Source of the DNA: JAHTBL01 sp038532735
Lineage (GTDB): Bacteria > Pseudomonadota > Alphaproteobacteria > Rhodobacterales > Rhodobacteraceae
Length of the DNA stretch: 64,000 bases
Assembly (NCBI GenBank): GCA_038532735.1
Contig: JBCBAC010000004.1
Span: forward strand, 124,001-188,000
Direction of reading: 5' to 3'
Both the position numbers and the translations under genes were made by a program. Below are positions 34,466 through 43,665 of the stretch, piece after piece. How positions within the stretch are numbered: the first letter of the stretch is position 1; each line of letters begins with the position of its first letter. The notes beneath the pieces were generated by a model, which was not told the origin of the DNA, searched no databases, and saw nothing but the letters and a program-made list of their open reading frames with translations.

Positions 34466-34507
34466 AACTCTTCAAAAGAGTTTTGAAAGAATTTTCTGAA
34501 AATTCTT
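34464..34507. terminator. AT-rich tandem double hairpin between recN and the D-lactate dehydrogenase gene (copy 2)
   Basis: Inverted repeats AAAACTCTT/AAGAGTTTT (34464-34484) and AAGAATTTT/AAAATTCTT (34487-34507), each with a three-base loop. It lies between converging genes and can serve as a terminator in both directions. It shares the AAGAGTTTT arm and the two-hairpin layout with 23424-23470. Confidence 0.7.
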
Positions 34508-35879
34508 AATTCCCGCGCACCAGCTTGCCGGGGTTCAGGATATTCTGCGGATCCATCGCACGCTTGATCTGGCCCATCACGTCCCAACCACCGCCATGCT
34601 CGCGTTCCATGTATTTCATCTTGCCCATGCCGACGCCATGCTCGCCCGTTACAGTGCCGCCCATCCGCAAGGCCCGCTCGACCATCCGGTCCGACAGACG
34701 CAAGGCCTCCTCTAGATCGTGGGCGTTGCCATCCTCGATAAGCAGGGCCGAATGGAAATTGCCGTCCCCGACATGCCCCACGATCGGCCCTGTCAGGAAC
34801 GACCCGTCGATATCCGCGACCGTCTCGTTGATCGCCTCCGCCAGCATCGAGATCGGCACACAGAGGTCCGTTACCAACGCCCGGGCACCGGGGCGCGAGG
34901 CGAGGATCGCGTAATAGGCATTATGGCGCATCTTCCAAAGCGCTGTGCGGTCCTCTGCCTTGGTGGCCCACTCAAAGCCTTTGCCGCCCATCTCATCAGC
35001 GATGGCCCCGAACATCTCGGATTGCTCTGCCACCGCCGCTGGGGTGCCGTGAAACTCCACCATCAGATGTGGCATTTCCGGCATGCTGGCCCCCGCATAG
35101 CTGTTGAAGGCCCGCGCCGTGGCGGCATCCACCAGCTCAATCCGCGCCATGGGCAGGCCCATCTGGATTGTCTGGATCACCGTGTTCACCGCCGCATCCA
35201 CCGTCTCGAACGCGCAGACGGCGGCACTCACGGCCTCGGGCTGGCCTTGCAGCTTCAGCGTCAGTTCAGTGATCAACCCAAGTGTGCCTTCCGAGCCAAC
35301 GAACAACTTGGTCAAATCATACCCAGCAGAGGATTTCCGCGCCCGCGTTCCGGTGCGAATGATCTCCCCCTGCGCGGTCACCACCTGCAAGCCCATCACA
35401 TTGTCGGCCATCGTGCCGTAGCGCACCGCTGTCGTGCCTGATGCCCGCGTCGCGGCCATCCCGCCCAGCGACGCATTGGCGCCCGGATCGACCGGAAAGA
35501 AAAGCCCCGTCGCGCGCAGCTCTGTGTTCAGGTCTTCGCGCGTCACCCCCGGCTGGACAACCACGTCCATGTCCTCTGGATGGACCGCCAGCACCTTGTT
35601 CATCCGCGAGAAATCGACGGAGAGCCCGCCACGCACCGCCAAAGCATGGCCTTCCAGCGATGTGCCCGTGCCCCAGGGCACGACGGGGCAATCATGCGCG
35701 GCACAGAGTTTGACCAACTCCGCAACCTCTTCCGCGCTCTCCGGATAGGCCACCGCATCCGGCGGCGTCGTCGCAAAATGCGATTCAGATCGTCCGTGCA
35801 AATCCAGATCAGACTTGGACCGCGTGAGCCGATCGCCTAAGACTGGTTCCAACGCGGTCAAAGCGGTCTGTATCGTCAT
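34506..35879 (-). CDS. FAD-binding D-lactate/glycolate-type dehydrogenase
   Basis: 457 residues. The FAD_binding_4 (PCMH) domain shows PVVPWGTGTSLEGHALA, VQPGVTREDLN and VDPGANASLGGMAATRASGT; the C-terminal FAD-oxidase_C domain ends with the conserved VTGEHGVGMGKMKYM. This is the layout of D-lactate dehydrogenase (cytochrome) Dld and of GlcD, which oxidise D-2-hydroxy acids and pass electrons to the respiratory chain. It lacks the GlcE and GlcF partners here, so I favour the stand-alone D-lactate type. It diverges from the ClC channel gene 56 bases upstream. Confidence 0.85.
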   Translation of the reverse strand: MTIQTALTALEPVLGDRLTRSKSDLDLHGRSESHFATTPPDAVAYPESAEEVAELVKLCAAHDCPVVPWGTGTSLEGHALAVRGGLSVDFSRMNKVLAVHPEDMDVVVQPGVTREDLNTELRATGLFFPVDPGANASLGGMAATRASGTTAVRYGTMADNVMGLQVVTAQGEIIRTGTRARKSSAGYDLTKLFVGSEGTLGLITELTLKLQGQPEAVSAAVCAFETVDAAVNTVIQTIQMGLPMARIELVDAATARAFNSYAGASMPEMPHLMVEFHGTPAAVAEQSEMFGAIADEMGGKGFEWATKAEDRTALWKMRHNAYYAILASRPGARALVTDLCVPISMLAEAINETVADIDGSFLTGPIVGHVGDGNFHSALLIEDGNAHDLEEALRLSDRMVERALRMGGTVTGEHGVGMGKMKYMEREHGGGWDVMGQIKRAMDPQNILNPGKLVRGN

Positions 35880-35935
35880 TTTGTGATCCTCTCCGTCGCG
35901 ATCTTATATTGCAAAGCAAGCCCTTAGGAAACCGC

Positions 35936-37624
35936 ATGGCGGAGCCTGCCAAATCCCTGCTAGCCCAGCAACTCGACGATGCGCTGTCGGCCTGCAAAGG
36001 TGGCTGGCAGGTGATGAAGCACCGCGGGCCAAGCCAGATTCAGTTCTGGTTTATCGCTCTTGTGATCGGGATTGCCGCCGGGTTTGCAGCCCTTTTCTTC
36101 CGCAAGGGGATCATCTGGCTGCAAGGCACACTTTACGGCACCGATGATATCTCGCGCATTCACAGTTTTGCAGTGAACCTGCCGTGGTACTGGATCCTCC
36201 TGATCCCGGTGTGCGGCGGCTTTGTTGTGGGGCTGATCCTGCATTGGTTCACGCCTGATGGCCGGGTTCGGTCCGTCGCAGATGTCATCGAAGGGGCCGC
36301 ACTGCATGATGGCCGGGTCGAGAAGAAAGCCGGTCTTGCCTCTGCGCTGGCGTCGATGATCACGCTGTCCTCTGGCGGCTCCTCGGGGCGGGAGGGGCCG
36401 GTGGTGCACCTAGCGGGCGTCATCTCCAGCTATATCTCCAACCTGATCCGCGCCGACGGTATCACCGGGCGCGACCTGCTGGGCTGCGCCGTCGCCGCCG
36501 CCGTGTCGGCATCCTTCAACGCTCCCATCGCAGGAGCGCTTTTCGCGCTGGAGGTCGTGCTGCGCCATTTCGCTGTGCATGCCTTCGCGCCCATCGTCAT
36601 CGCCTCCGTTGCGGGGACAGTCATCAACCGGCTTGAGTTCGGGGACGTCACCGAATTTGTCCTACCTGTCTCCAACAACCTTGATTTCTATATCGAATTG
36701 CCGGCCTTCCTGCTGCTCGGTCTGACCTGCGGGCTGATCGCTGTCGTGCTGATGCGCGCCATCTTCTGGACCGAGGATATGGGCAGCTACCTGCAGGAAA
36801 AGCTGTCCGTCCCCCGCTATTTGCGCCCGGCATTTGCCGGGCTGCTGCTAGGCATCATCGCGATCTGGTTTCCGCATATCATCGGGGTCGGTTACGAGAC
36901 CACATCGCTCGCCCTGACCGGCGAACTGGTCTTTCACGAAGCCATGGTCTTTGCTGTTCTGAAAGTCGCCGCCGTCGCGATCACCATGGGCGGGCGGATG
37001 GGCGGCGGCGTCTTCTCGCCCTCGCTGATGGTCGGCGCGCTGGTTGGCCTTGCCTTTGGCATCGTGGCCACGGGCATCTTCCCGGATATCTCCGGCTCCG
37101 AGACGCTTTATGCGCTGGCGGGGATGGGGGCCGTGGCGGCCGCCGTTTTGGGCGCGCCGATTTCGACGACGCTCATCGTGTTCGAGCTAACCGGCGACTG
37201 GCAAACGGGTCTTGCGGTGATGGTGGCCGTGTCGCTTTCCACCGCGCTGGCCTCGCGGCTTGTGGATCGGTCCTTCTTCCTGACCCAGCTTGAGCGGCGC
37301 AACATCCATCTGGCCGCGGGCCCGCAAGCCTATCTGCTAGCGATGTTCACTGTCGCCAAGGTGATGCGCAAGAAAGACCATCCCCGCGCGGCCAAGGATG
37401 ACGCGTGCTGGGAGCTGGTCGAGCAGGGCATATATATCGACGGCAATGCGACGCTGGAGCAGGCCATGCCGATGTTCGACACCAACACCGTGCGCTTCAT
37501 TCCGGTGGTGACTCTGGGCGGCGAAGACAGCCCGCCCGAGCTCTGGGGCGCGCTGTTCCATGTGGACGCGTTGAAAGCGTATAACCGAGCTTTGGCGGCG
37601 ACGGCTGCGGAAGAGCACTCTTGA
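35936..37624 (+). CDS. ClC-family chloride channel or Cl-/H+ antiporter
   Basis: 562 residues with 10 or more hydrophobic helices in the first ~430. The gating-glutamate motif SGGSSGREGPVVHLAG is intact near residue 155, and MGGGVFSPSLMVGALVG matches the second selectivity motif GxFxP. The first motif GSGIP is not recognisable (RVRSVADVIEGAAL instead), as in one bacterial ClC subgroup. Residues after about 480 (GIYIDGNATLEQAMPMF, TVRFIPVV) look like a CBS-type regulatory region. ATG 35936 has TTAGGA upstream; a TTG nine codons earlier is unlikely. It ends at a GC-rich hairpin shared with the converging gene. Confidence 0.88.
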   Translation: MAEPAKSLLAQQLDDALSACKGGWQVMKHRGPSQIQFWFIALVIGIAAGFAALFFRKGIIWLQGTLYGTDDISRIHSFAVNLPWYWILLIPVCGGFVVGLILHWFTPDGRVRSVADVIEGAALHDGRVEKKAGLASALASMITLSSGGSSGREGPVVHLAGVISSYISNLIRADGITGRDLLGCAVAAAVSASFNAPIAGALFALEVVLRHFAVHAFAPIVIASVAGTVINRLEFGDVTEFVLPVSNNLDFYIELPAFLLLGLTCGLIAVVLMRAIFWTEDMGSYLQEKLSVPRYLRPAFAGLLLGIIAIWFPHIIGVGYETTSLALTGELVFHEAMVFAVLKVAAVAITMGGRMGGGVFSPSLMVGALVGLAFGIVATGIFPDISGSETLYALAGMGAVAAAVLGAPISTTLIVFELTGDWQTGLAVMVAVSLSTALASRLVDRSFFLTQLERRNIHLAAGPQAYLLAMFTVAKVMRKKDHPRAAKDDACWELVEQGIYIDGNATLEQAMPMFDTNTVRFIPVVTLGGEDSPPELWGALFHVDALKAYNRALAATAAEEHS

Positions 37625-37631
37625 AGGGAAG

Positions 37632-37680
37632 CTGGGGGGCCAGCCCCCCAGACCCCCCGGGATATTTTGAAAAAGCGAAG
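37632..37680. terminator. GC-rich hairpin with a 'CCCCCCGGGATATTTTGAAAAAG' type tail
   Basis: CTGGGGGGC and GCCCCCCAG form a nearly loopless 20-base palindrome at 37632-37651. It is followed by CCCCCCGGGATATTTTGA and an AAG-rich tail. It lies between the ends of the ClC and DUF427 genes and would terminate both. The tail resembles those at 52385-52420 and 57716-57750. Confidence 0.65.
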
Positions 37681-37682
37681 GG

Positions 37683-38024
37683 TTAGACTTGCTCGACCGT
37701 GACGCGGTCGGTGTAGAAGGCGAGGTGGCCTGCGATACGCTCCATCCCGTCGATGGGGGTCTCATAGGACCAGACGGCGTCTTTGATAGGGCCGCTTTTC
37801 GCCTCGATGGTGTAGTACGTCGCCTTGCCCTTATGGGGGCAGGTGCTGGTGCGATCCGAGGGCGAGAGGAACGCCATCGCGAAGTCTTCGCGGGGGAAGT
37901 AGATCACGGGCGGGGCGGCGCCTTCGTGCAGTTCCAGCGCATTGCCGCTTTCACCCAAAACAGCACCGCCTGCGCGCACCACCCAAGTGCCGTCTGCTTT
38001 GTGAATCTTGATGTGATCAGCCAT
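37683..38024 (-). CDS. DUF427 protein
   Basis: 113 residues. The pattern VIYFPREDFAM and STCPHKGKATYYTI, then AVWSYETPIDGMERIAGHLAFY, is the DUF427 fold, a small beta-rich domain of unknown function that occurs widely in bacteria and fungi. ATG 38024 gives MADHIKIHKADGTWVV; an upstream TTG adds five residues. It lies downstream of the Xaa-Pro aminopeptidase gene on the same strand. Confidence 0.8.
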   Translation of the reverse strand: MADHIKIHKADGTWVVRAGGAVLGESGNALELHEGAAPPVIYFPREDFAMAFLSPSDRTSTCPHKGKATYYTIEAKSGPIKDAVWSYETPIDGMERIAGHLAFYTDRVTVEQV

Positions 38025-38084
38025 ATGCGTTCCCCTCAATACATGTCGGATGTGTGTTTGTGCGATCCGTGTGACAGGGATGTG

Positions 38085-39872
38085 TCACACAGGCGCGGTG
38101 GCCCGTTCTAGCCAATCGCGCGCCTCAGCGCCAACACTATCGGCGATCTTGTCGAAAACCGTTTGGTGATAAGCGTTTATCCAGGCGCGCTCATCGGGTG
38201 AGAGCATCTCCGCCACGATGAGGCGACGGTCGATGGGCACGTAGGTGAGCGTCTCGAAATCGAGCATTTCACGGTCGTCTGCGCCTTCGATCTTGTCGGC
38301 TTCGCGCACCACGATCAGGTTCTCGATCCGAATGCCAAACGCGCCCTCTCGGTAATAGCCGGGCTCGTTCGACAGGATCATCCCCGGCTCAAAGGCGACT
38401 TCTGAAATGCGCGAGATGCGCTGGGGGCCTTCATGCACGCTGAGATAGGCGCCCACGCCGTGGCCGGTGCCGTGGTCGTAATCGAGCCCGGCCGTCCAAA
38501 GAGGGAAGCGTGCGAGCGCGTCTAGATCGCGGCCCGCAAGACCCTTGGGAAAGCGCGCGCGGCTGATGGCGATCATGCCTTGCAGCACGCGGGTGAAGCA
38601 GCTGCGATGGATCGGCTCTGGCGTGCCGACTGGCACGGTGCGGGTGATGTCCGTGGTCCCGTCGATATATTGCGCGCCGCTGTCGACCAGCAGGAGTTCG
38701 CCCTCCTTGACGGCGCGATCCGTGTCTTCGGTCACGCGGTAATGCACGATGGCGGCGTTGGGGCCTGCGCCGCTGATCGTCTCGAAACTGATGTCACGCA
38801 GGGCGTTTGTGGCGCGGCGGCGGGCCTCAAGCTCTTTAACAACGGCGATCTCGGTTAGGCTGCCGGGGGGCTGGGCGTCAAGCCAGGCCAGGAACTCGAC
38901 CATCGCGGCGGCGTCGCGCAGATGAGCTGTGCGGGTGCCGTCAATTTCCGTCGCGTTCTTACAGGCTTTCGGCAGGATGCAAGGGTCGTCGGCTGGCGCG
39001 ATCTCGGCGGTGATCTTGGTGAAGATGCGGGCGGGGGCGGTGGCCGGGTCGACGCGGATCGTGCCTTTGAGGGCGGCCAGAGCCTCCTCAAATTCGGCAA
39101 CGGGGTGGAGGCGGATCTCATCACCCAGATGATCGCCCAGATCGGCGGCCTTGTCGCCATAGACATAGAGGTCGACCGTCGCGTCCTTATGCAGGATCGC
39201 GAAGGCGTGGGCGACTGGGTTTCGCTCGATATCGGTGCCCCGGATATTCAGCAGCCAGGCGATGCTGTCAGGCAGGGTCAGGACGGCGGCGTCTTGCCCG
39301 TCTTTTGCGATATCACTTGCGATGCGCTCGCGTTTTTGAGCGTGGCTTTCCCCAGCGAATTCAAGGGGGTAGGAGATGATCTTGCCAGACGGAGGAGCGG
39401 GCTGATCCTCCCAAATGTGGTCCACAAGGTTGGGACCCGGTTTCAGCGTAATGCCCTGCGCCTCAAGACGGTCTTGCAGGCGGTCGACCTCCGACTGGGT
39501 GTGGAGCCAGTCGTCATACCCGACCACAGCGCCCGCCTTGAGATGTTCAATCAGCCAATCGGCGAGCTTCGTCTCGGGCCACGGCACCGGGGTGAAGACA
39601 TCGGCGACCTGCGATTTGACCTGAACCCGGTAGCGCCCGTCGATGAAGACGCCTGCGTGATCCGCTAGGATTGCGGCGAAACCGGCCGAGCCCGTGAAGC
39701 CCGTGAGCCACGCCAGCCGCGCATCACGGGGGGCGACGTATTCGCCTTGATGGGCATCGGCGCGCGGGACCAGGAAGCCGTCCAGACCCGCGTCTTTCAT
39801 CACCGACCGAAGGGCCATCAGCCGCGGCGGGCCGTCGTCGGGGGAGGTGCTGGCGGTGAAGGTCTGAAACAT
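38085..39872 (-). CDS. pepP: Xaa-Pro aminopeptidase (M24B)
   Basis: Metallopeptidase releasing an N-terminal residue from peptides with proline second. The product is 595 residues: two creatinase-like N-terminal domains (MKDAGLDGFLVPRADAHQGE, GFTGSAGFAAIL) and a C-terminal pita-bread domain. Metal ligands are visible: two Asp in VDSGAQYIDGTTDITRTV, His in DHGTGHGVGAYLSVHE, Glu in LSNEPGYYREGAFG and Glu in IRIENL. The length matches the long aminopeptidase P form. Its ATG overlaps the cobT stop by one base (TGATG), so it is translationally coupled to cobT. Confidence 0.92.
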   Translation of the reverse strand: MFQTFTASTSPDDGPPRLMALRSVMKDAGLDGFLVPRADAHQGEYVAPRDARLAWLTGFTGSAGFAAILADHAGVFIDGRYRVQVKSQVADVFTPVPWPETKLADWLIEHLKAGAVVGYDDWLHTQSEVDRLQDRLEAQGITLKPGPNLVDHIWEDQPAPPSGKIISYPLEFAGESHAQKRERIASDIAKDGQDAAVLTLPDSIAWLLNIRGTDIERNPVAHAFAILHKDATVDLYVYGDKAADLGDHLGDEIRLHPVAEFEEALAALKGTIRVDPATAPARIFTKITAEIAPADDPCILPKACKNATEIDGTRTAHLRDAAAMVEFLAWLDAQPPGSLTEIAVVKELEARRRATNALRDISFETISGAGPNAAIVHYRVTEDTDRAVKEGELLLVDSGAQYIDGTTDITRTVPVGTPEPIHRSCFTRVLQGMIAISRARFPKGLAGRDLDALARFPLWTAGLDYDHGTGHGVGAYLSVHEGPQRISRISEVAFEPGMILSNEPGYYREGAFGIRIENLIVVREADKIEGADDREMLDFETLTYVPIDRRLIVAEMLSPDERAWINAYHQTVFDKIADSVGAEARDWLERATAPV

Positions 39873-41746
39873 CAGCTGGCCTTCTTCAGCCCCATGAATT
39901 TCGCGCGCGCACGCGGGTCGCTGTCAAAGAGCGCGGCCAATTGTTCGGTCATGGCCCCGGCCAATTGTTCCACATCGGTGATGGTGACCGCGCGGTCATA
40001 ATAGCGGGTCACGTCGTGGCCGATGCCGATGGCGATCAGTTCCACCGCTTTGCGCTTTTCGACCATGGCGATCACGTCGCGCAGGTGTTTTTCGAGGTAA
40101 TTCGCGGGGTTAACGGACAGAGTTGAATCGTCCACCGGCGCACCGTCGCTGATCACCATCAGGATTTTGCGCGCCTCAGGGCGGTTTACCATGCGGCGGT
40201 GCGCCCATTCGAGCGCCTCGCCGTCGATGTTTTCCTTGAGCAGACCTTCCTTCATCATCAGCCCCAGATTGGGGCGCACGCGACGCCACGGGGCATCGGC
40301 GGATTTGTAGATGATGTGGCGCAGATCGTTGAGGCGGCCGGGCTGCTGGGGGCGGCCTTCGGCCAACCATTGCTCGCGGCAGAGACCGCCTTTCCAGGCG
40401 CGGGTGGTGAAGCCGAGGATTTCGACCTTGACTTGGCACCGCTCCAACGTGCGGGCCAGAACATCCGCACAAATCGCCGCGATGGAGATCGGGCGGCCGC
40501 GCATGGAGCCGGAATTGTCGAGTAGCAGGGTCACGACCGTGTCGCGGAACTCCGTGTCTTTTTCGACCTTGAAGGAGAGCGGCGTCGTCGGGTTGGCGAT
40601 CACACGGGCGAGGCGGCCTGCGTCCAGCATGCCTTCCTCGCGGTCGAACTCCCACGAGCGGTTCTGCTGGGCCTGCAGACGACGCTGCAGCTTGTTGGCA
40701 AGGCGCGAAACCGCGCCTTTCAAGGGCTCCAACTGCTGGTCGAGATAGGCGCGCAGGCGTTCCAGCTCAGCGGGTTCGGCCAGCTCTTCGGCCATGATCT
40801 CTTCGTCATTGTCGACCTGATAGACCTCGTAATTGGGGTCTGCGTCGGAGATTGGGGCAGGCTGGGGTGGCTCAAGCGGGCTTTCGCCCTCGGGCATCTC
40901 GGCTTCCTCGCCCATCTCGGCTTCGGCCATGTCATCCAGTGTTACCGAGGCTTGGGACGCGTCCTGCTGCTCTTCCTGCGATTGCTCTGGCGAGGCTTCC
41001 ATATCCTCGTCATCCTGATCGTCAGAGCCTGTGCTATCGGGCTCGGACTCGTCCTGCGCGTCTTCTTCGGCGGTGTCCTGATCTTCCTCGTCGGTGCTGT
41101 CGGGATCGTCGCCCAACTGGTCCCCATAGCCCAGATCTTCGATGATCCGGCGCGTGAGTTTCGCAAACGCGGCCTGATCGGAGAGGGTGGCCTCGAGGTC
41201 TTCGAGCGTGCCGCCTGCTTGATCCTCGATAAAGCCTTGCCACAGCTCCATCACGTTGCGCGCACCTGCGGGCAGGTCACGGCCCGTTGCGAGGTGGCGC
41301 ACGAGATAACCGGCTGCGGTGGCAAGGGGGGCCTCGGAGGCTTCCTTGATTTGGTCATAGCCGCGGCGTTGGGCTTCGTTGGCGATCTTGGCGTCGATAT
41401 TGCCTGCGGTGCCGGGCATCGCCTTGGCGCCCACGGCCTCGCACCGGGCGGTTTCCATCGCATCATAGAGGTCGCGGGCCATCTGGCCTTGCGGCGCATA
41501 GCGGTTGTAGGTCGCCGCATTATGAAACTTGTGGCGCAGGGCGTAGGCGTCGGCGGTGCCACGGGCGAGCAGGACCTCTTCGCGGGTCATGCGGCGCGTG
41601 ACTTGGGGCAGGCGGACGGAATCATTCGTCTGGCCGGGAGGATCCACGGAATACGTCACCGACAATTCCGGATCATCGGCCATCACTTTAGTGGCTTCAG
41701 CGAGCGCCTTTTTGAAAGGATCGGCGGGGTTGTCGTTCTGTTGCAT
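39872..41746 (-). CDS. cobT: Aerobic cobaltochelatase subunit CobT
   Basis: Subunit of CobNST, which inserts cobalt into hydrogenobyrinic acid a,c-diamide in aerobic cobalamin synthesis. The product is 624 residues. The N-terminal CobT domain (TADAYALRHKFHNAATYNRY) is followed by a very acidic Asp/Glu/Gln-rich middle region (about 210-330). The C-terminal von Willebrand A domain has the metal-ion motif LLLDNSGSMRGRPIS near 410. Like Mg-chelatase BchD, it forms a ring with CobS. cobS lies upstream in the same direction with a small exported gene in between; cobN is not in the window. Confidence 0.95.
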   Translation of the reverse strand: MQQNDNPADPFKKALAEATKVMADDPELSVTYSVDPPGQTNDSVRLPQVTRRMTREEVLLARGTADAYALRHKFHNAATYNRYAPQGQMARDLYDAMETARCEAVGAKAMPGTAGNIDAKIANEAQRRGYDQIKEASEAPLATAAGYLVRHLATGRDLPAGARNVMELWQGFIEDQAGGTLEDLEATLSDQAAFAKLTRRIIEDLGYGDQLGDDPDSTDEEDQDTAEEDAQDESEPDSTGSDDQDDEDMEASPEQSQEEQQDASQASVTLDDMAEAEMGEEAEMPEGESPLEPPQPAPISDADPNYEVYQVDNDEEIMAEELAEPAELERLRAYLDQQLEPLKGAVSRLANKLQRRLQAQQNRSWEFDREEGMLDAGRLARVIANPTTPLSFKVEKDTEFRDTVVTLLLDNSGSMRGRPISIAAICADVLARTLERCQVKVEILGFTTRAWKGGLCREQWLAEGRPQQPGRLNDLRHIIYKSADAPWRRVRPNLGLMMKEGLLKENIDGEALEWAHRRMVNRPEARKILMVISDGAPVDDSTLSVNPANYLEKHLRDVIAMVEKRKAVELIAIGIGHDVTRYYDRAVTITDVEQLAGAMTEQLAALFDSDPRARAKFMGLKKAS

Positions 41747-41824
41747 GCGCGGCGTCCGGAAAGCAGGTGTCGCCGCATAACCTAGGTCAAACCCGGACCG
41801 AGGGCCAATGGAAAAGCACGAGGG

Positions 41825-41842
41825 GGTTTCGCATGCGAAACC
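41825..41842. promoter_or_regulatory. 18-base perfect palindrome upstream of cobT
   Basis: GGTTTCGCATGCGAAACC is its own complement. It lies 79 bases upstream of the cobT start, between cobT and the small exported gene. No B12 riboswitch (box GCCACTG) is visible nearby. It may be an operator or a hairpin; no T-run accompanies it on the minus strand. Confidence 0.4.
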
Positions 41843-41963
41843 GGCTTTTCAGAAGGCCTTCGTTGAAAACATTGGAGGTTTTATGTTGGGGCTTAACATA
41901 ATACCAAGATCGCCTTAGCGCGCTGTAATAAAAAGATTTATTTACGTTTTGGTATTTGAAGAG

Positions 41964-42377
41964 TTAGCCCAGAAGGAACCGGTCGCATTCCCGCAAGAAC
42001 GCATCCGCCGCCTCGCGAGCTTTGGCTTTGACAACCGCGTCCCCGTAGAAATCCGCGCGCATCAGGAGGCGCGATTGGGCGAGCTTGGCGTGGACCTGCC
42101 AATCCATCGCCTGTGCCTGCGGTAGGCCGTAATCCAGAGCGTCGGGGATGGTTGCGCTGAGCAGCGCCTCGAAACTGCCACGCTGGGCTTCTACTTGTTC
42201 GGAGACCTGACCCCCGACAGTGCGCTGGTGATCGACAAAGGCGGAGAGCCGTCCAGCGCATGTGGCGAAAACCTGAACACGCTCTGACGGGGAGGTCGGC
42301 CAGGGCTGTGCGTTGCTCATGATGGGTCCAAGTCCGATCAGACCCAGAATGAGCGTCATTGTTATTTTTATGCTCAT
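41964..42377 (-). CDS. Small exported protein of unknown function between cobS and cobT
   Basis: 137 residues. MSIKITMTLILGLIGLGPIMSNAQ is a signal peptide, so the mature product of ~113 residues is periplasmic. It contains two cysteines (VFATCAGRLSAF near residue 41 and FLRECDRFLLG near the end) and is otherwise alpha-helical in look (AFVDHQRTVGGQVSEQVEAQ). I recognise no family. The flanking gaps are AT-richer than the genes. It is codirectional with cobS and cobT but has no evident link to cobalamin synthesis. Confidence 0.65.
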   Translation of the reverse strand: MSIKITMTLILGLIGLGPIMSNAQPWPTSPSERVQVFATCAGRLSAFVDHQRTVGGQVSEQVEAQRGSFEALLSATIPDALDYGLPQAQAMDWQVHAKLAQSRLLMRADFYGDAVVKAKAREAADAFLRECDRFLLG

Positions 42378-42469
42378 GTTTTCAACTCTACTGCTGAAAA
42401 TATGTCTAACAATTAGGCGATTTAAGAACTCTAAATGTGTGTGGCTAAAATGTATACAAATGTCGACAA

Positions 42470-42483
42470 CCCGCCGCAGCGGG
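42470..42483 (-). terminator. Short GC hairpin downstream of cobS
   Basis: CCCGC and GCGGG pair around a CGCA loop about 40 bases after the cobS stop on the minus strand. Only a short TT follows, so termination is likely weak. It is also upstream of the small exported gene. Confidence 0.35.
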
Positions 42484-42520
42484 GTCTGTCGTCGTCACAA
42501 TCGGTCTTGAGAGTGGGCCG

Positions 42521-43507
42521 TTAGCCGAGGCTCATGCTGGCGGCACTTTCGGGCAGCTCTTCATCAAAACAACGCTGATAGAACTCCGCCACGGTTTGGC
42601 GCTCAAGCTCATCACATTTGTTGAGGAAGGACAGCCGGAAAGCGTAGCCCACATTGCGGAAAATTTCGGCGTTTTGGGCCCATGCGATGACGGTCCGTGG
42701 GCTCATCACGGTGCTCAGGTCGCCATTCATGAACGCAGTCCGCGTCAGGTCGGCGACAGTGACCATGCGCTGCACGGTCGTGCGGCCCTCAGCCGTGTTA
42801 TAATGGGGCGACTTCGCAAGGACGATGGCCGCTTCCGCCTCAACAGAGAGATAGTTGAGCGTGGCCACAAGGCTCCACCGGTCCATCTGACCTTGGTTGA
42901 TCTGTTGTGTGCCGTGATAAAGGCCGGTCGTGTCGCCCAAACCAACGGTGTTGGCAGTCGCGAAGATACGGAAATTTGGATGCGGCTCGATCACCTGGTT
43001 CTGGTCGAGCAGGGTCAGCTTGCCGTCAACCTCCAGCACGCGCTGGATGACGAACATCACGTCGGCGCGGCCCGCATCATATTCATCAAACACGATGGCG
43101 CAGGGGTTGCGGAGCGCCCAGGGCAGGATGCCTTCCTGAAAATCGGTAACCTGCTTGCCGTCTTTGAGCTTGATCGCGTCCTTGCCGATCAGGTCGATCC
43201 GGCTGATGTGACTGTCGAGGTTCACCCGCACTGTGGGCCAGTTCAGGCGGGCAGCGACCTGTTCGATATGGGTTGATTTGCCCGTCCCGTGATAGCCTTG
43301 GATCATTACACGGCGGTTGTGCGAAAACCCGGCGAGGATAGCGAGCGTGGTGTCAGGGTCAAACTTGTAGGTTGGATCAATTTCGGGCACGCGATCTGTG
43401 CGCTCGGCAAAGCCTTTGACGACCATGTTGGTGTCAATTCCGAAGACCTCGCGAACAGAAATCTCTTCGGTTGGTTTTGCGCTGATATCCATCGTGCCGT
43501 CTGCCAT
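42521..43507 (-). CDS. cobS: Aerobic cobaltochelatase subunit CobS
   Basis: AAA+ ATPase subunit of the CobNST cobalt chelatase, similar to BchI. The product is 328 residues. The N-terminal CobS domain reads ISVREVFGIDTNMVVKGFAE. Walker A QGYHGTGKSTHIEQV is near residue 70, Walker B CAIVFDEYDAGRADVMF near 140, and sensor 1 FRIFATANTVGLGD near 180. It is upstream of cobT on the same strand and downstream of the J-domain gene and a divergent membrane-protein gene. Confidence 0.95.
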   Translation of the reverse strand: MADGTMDISAKPTEEISVREVFGIDTNMVVKGFAERTDRVPEIDPTYKFDPDTTLAILAGFSHNRRVMIQGYHGTGKSTHIEQVAARLNWPTVRVNLDSHISRIDLIGKDAIKLKDGKQVTDFQEGILPWALRNPCAIVFDEYDAGRADVMFVIQRVLEVDGKLTLLDQNQVIEPHPNFRIFATANTVGLGDTTGLYHGTQQINQGQMDRWSLVATLNYLSVEAEAAIVLAKSPHYNTAEGRTTVQRMVTVADLTRTAFMNGDLSTVMSPRTVIAWAQNAEIFRNVGYAFRLSFLNKCDELERQTVAEFYQRCFDEELPESAASMSLG

Positions 43508-43665
43508 TTTCGGTCCTTCCTGCGTGCCCCTTTGGGCCGTGACCCGTGGTGCAACATATCGCGGATAAGGGCAAGGGGAAGGGGGGCGGTCGTATAATAG
43601 AAAAGACGCACTTGGCGGCGGCCTTTCCCTATTTTTGCCATGATTGGAAAGTATCGCCCATTCTA

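Noticed and set aside
41747..41963. Cobalamin riboswitch upstream of cobT
   Set aside because: No B12-box (GCCACTG) or the expected multi-stem leader is visible; only an isolated palindrome.
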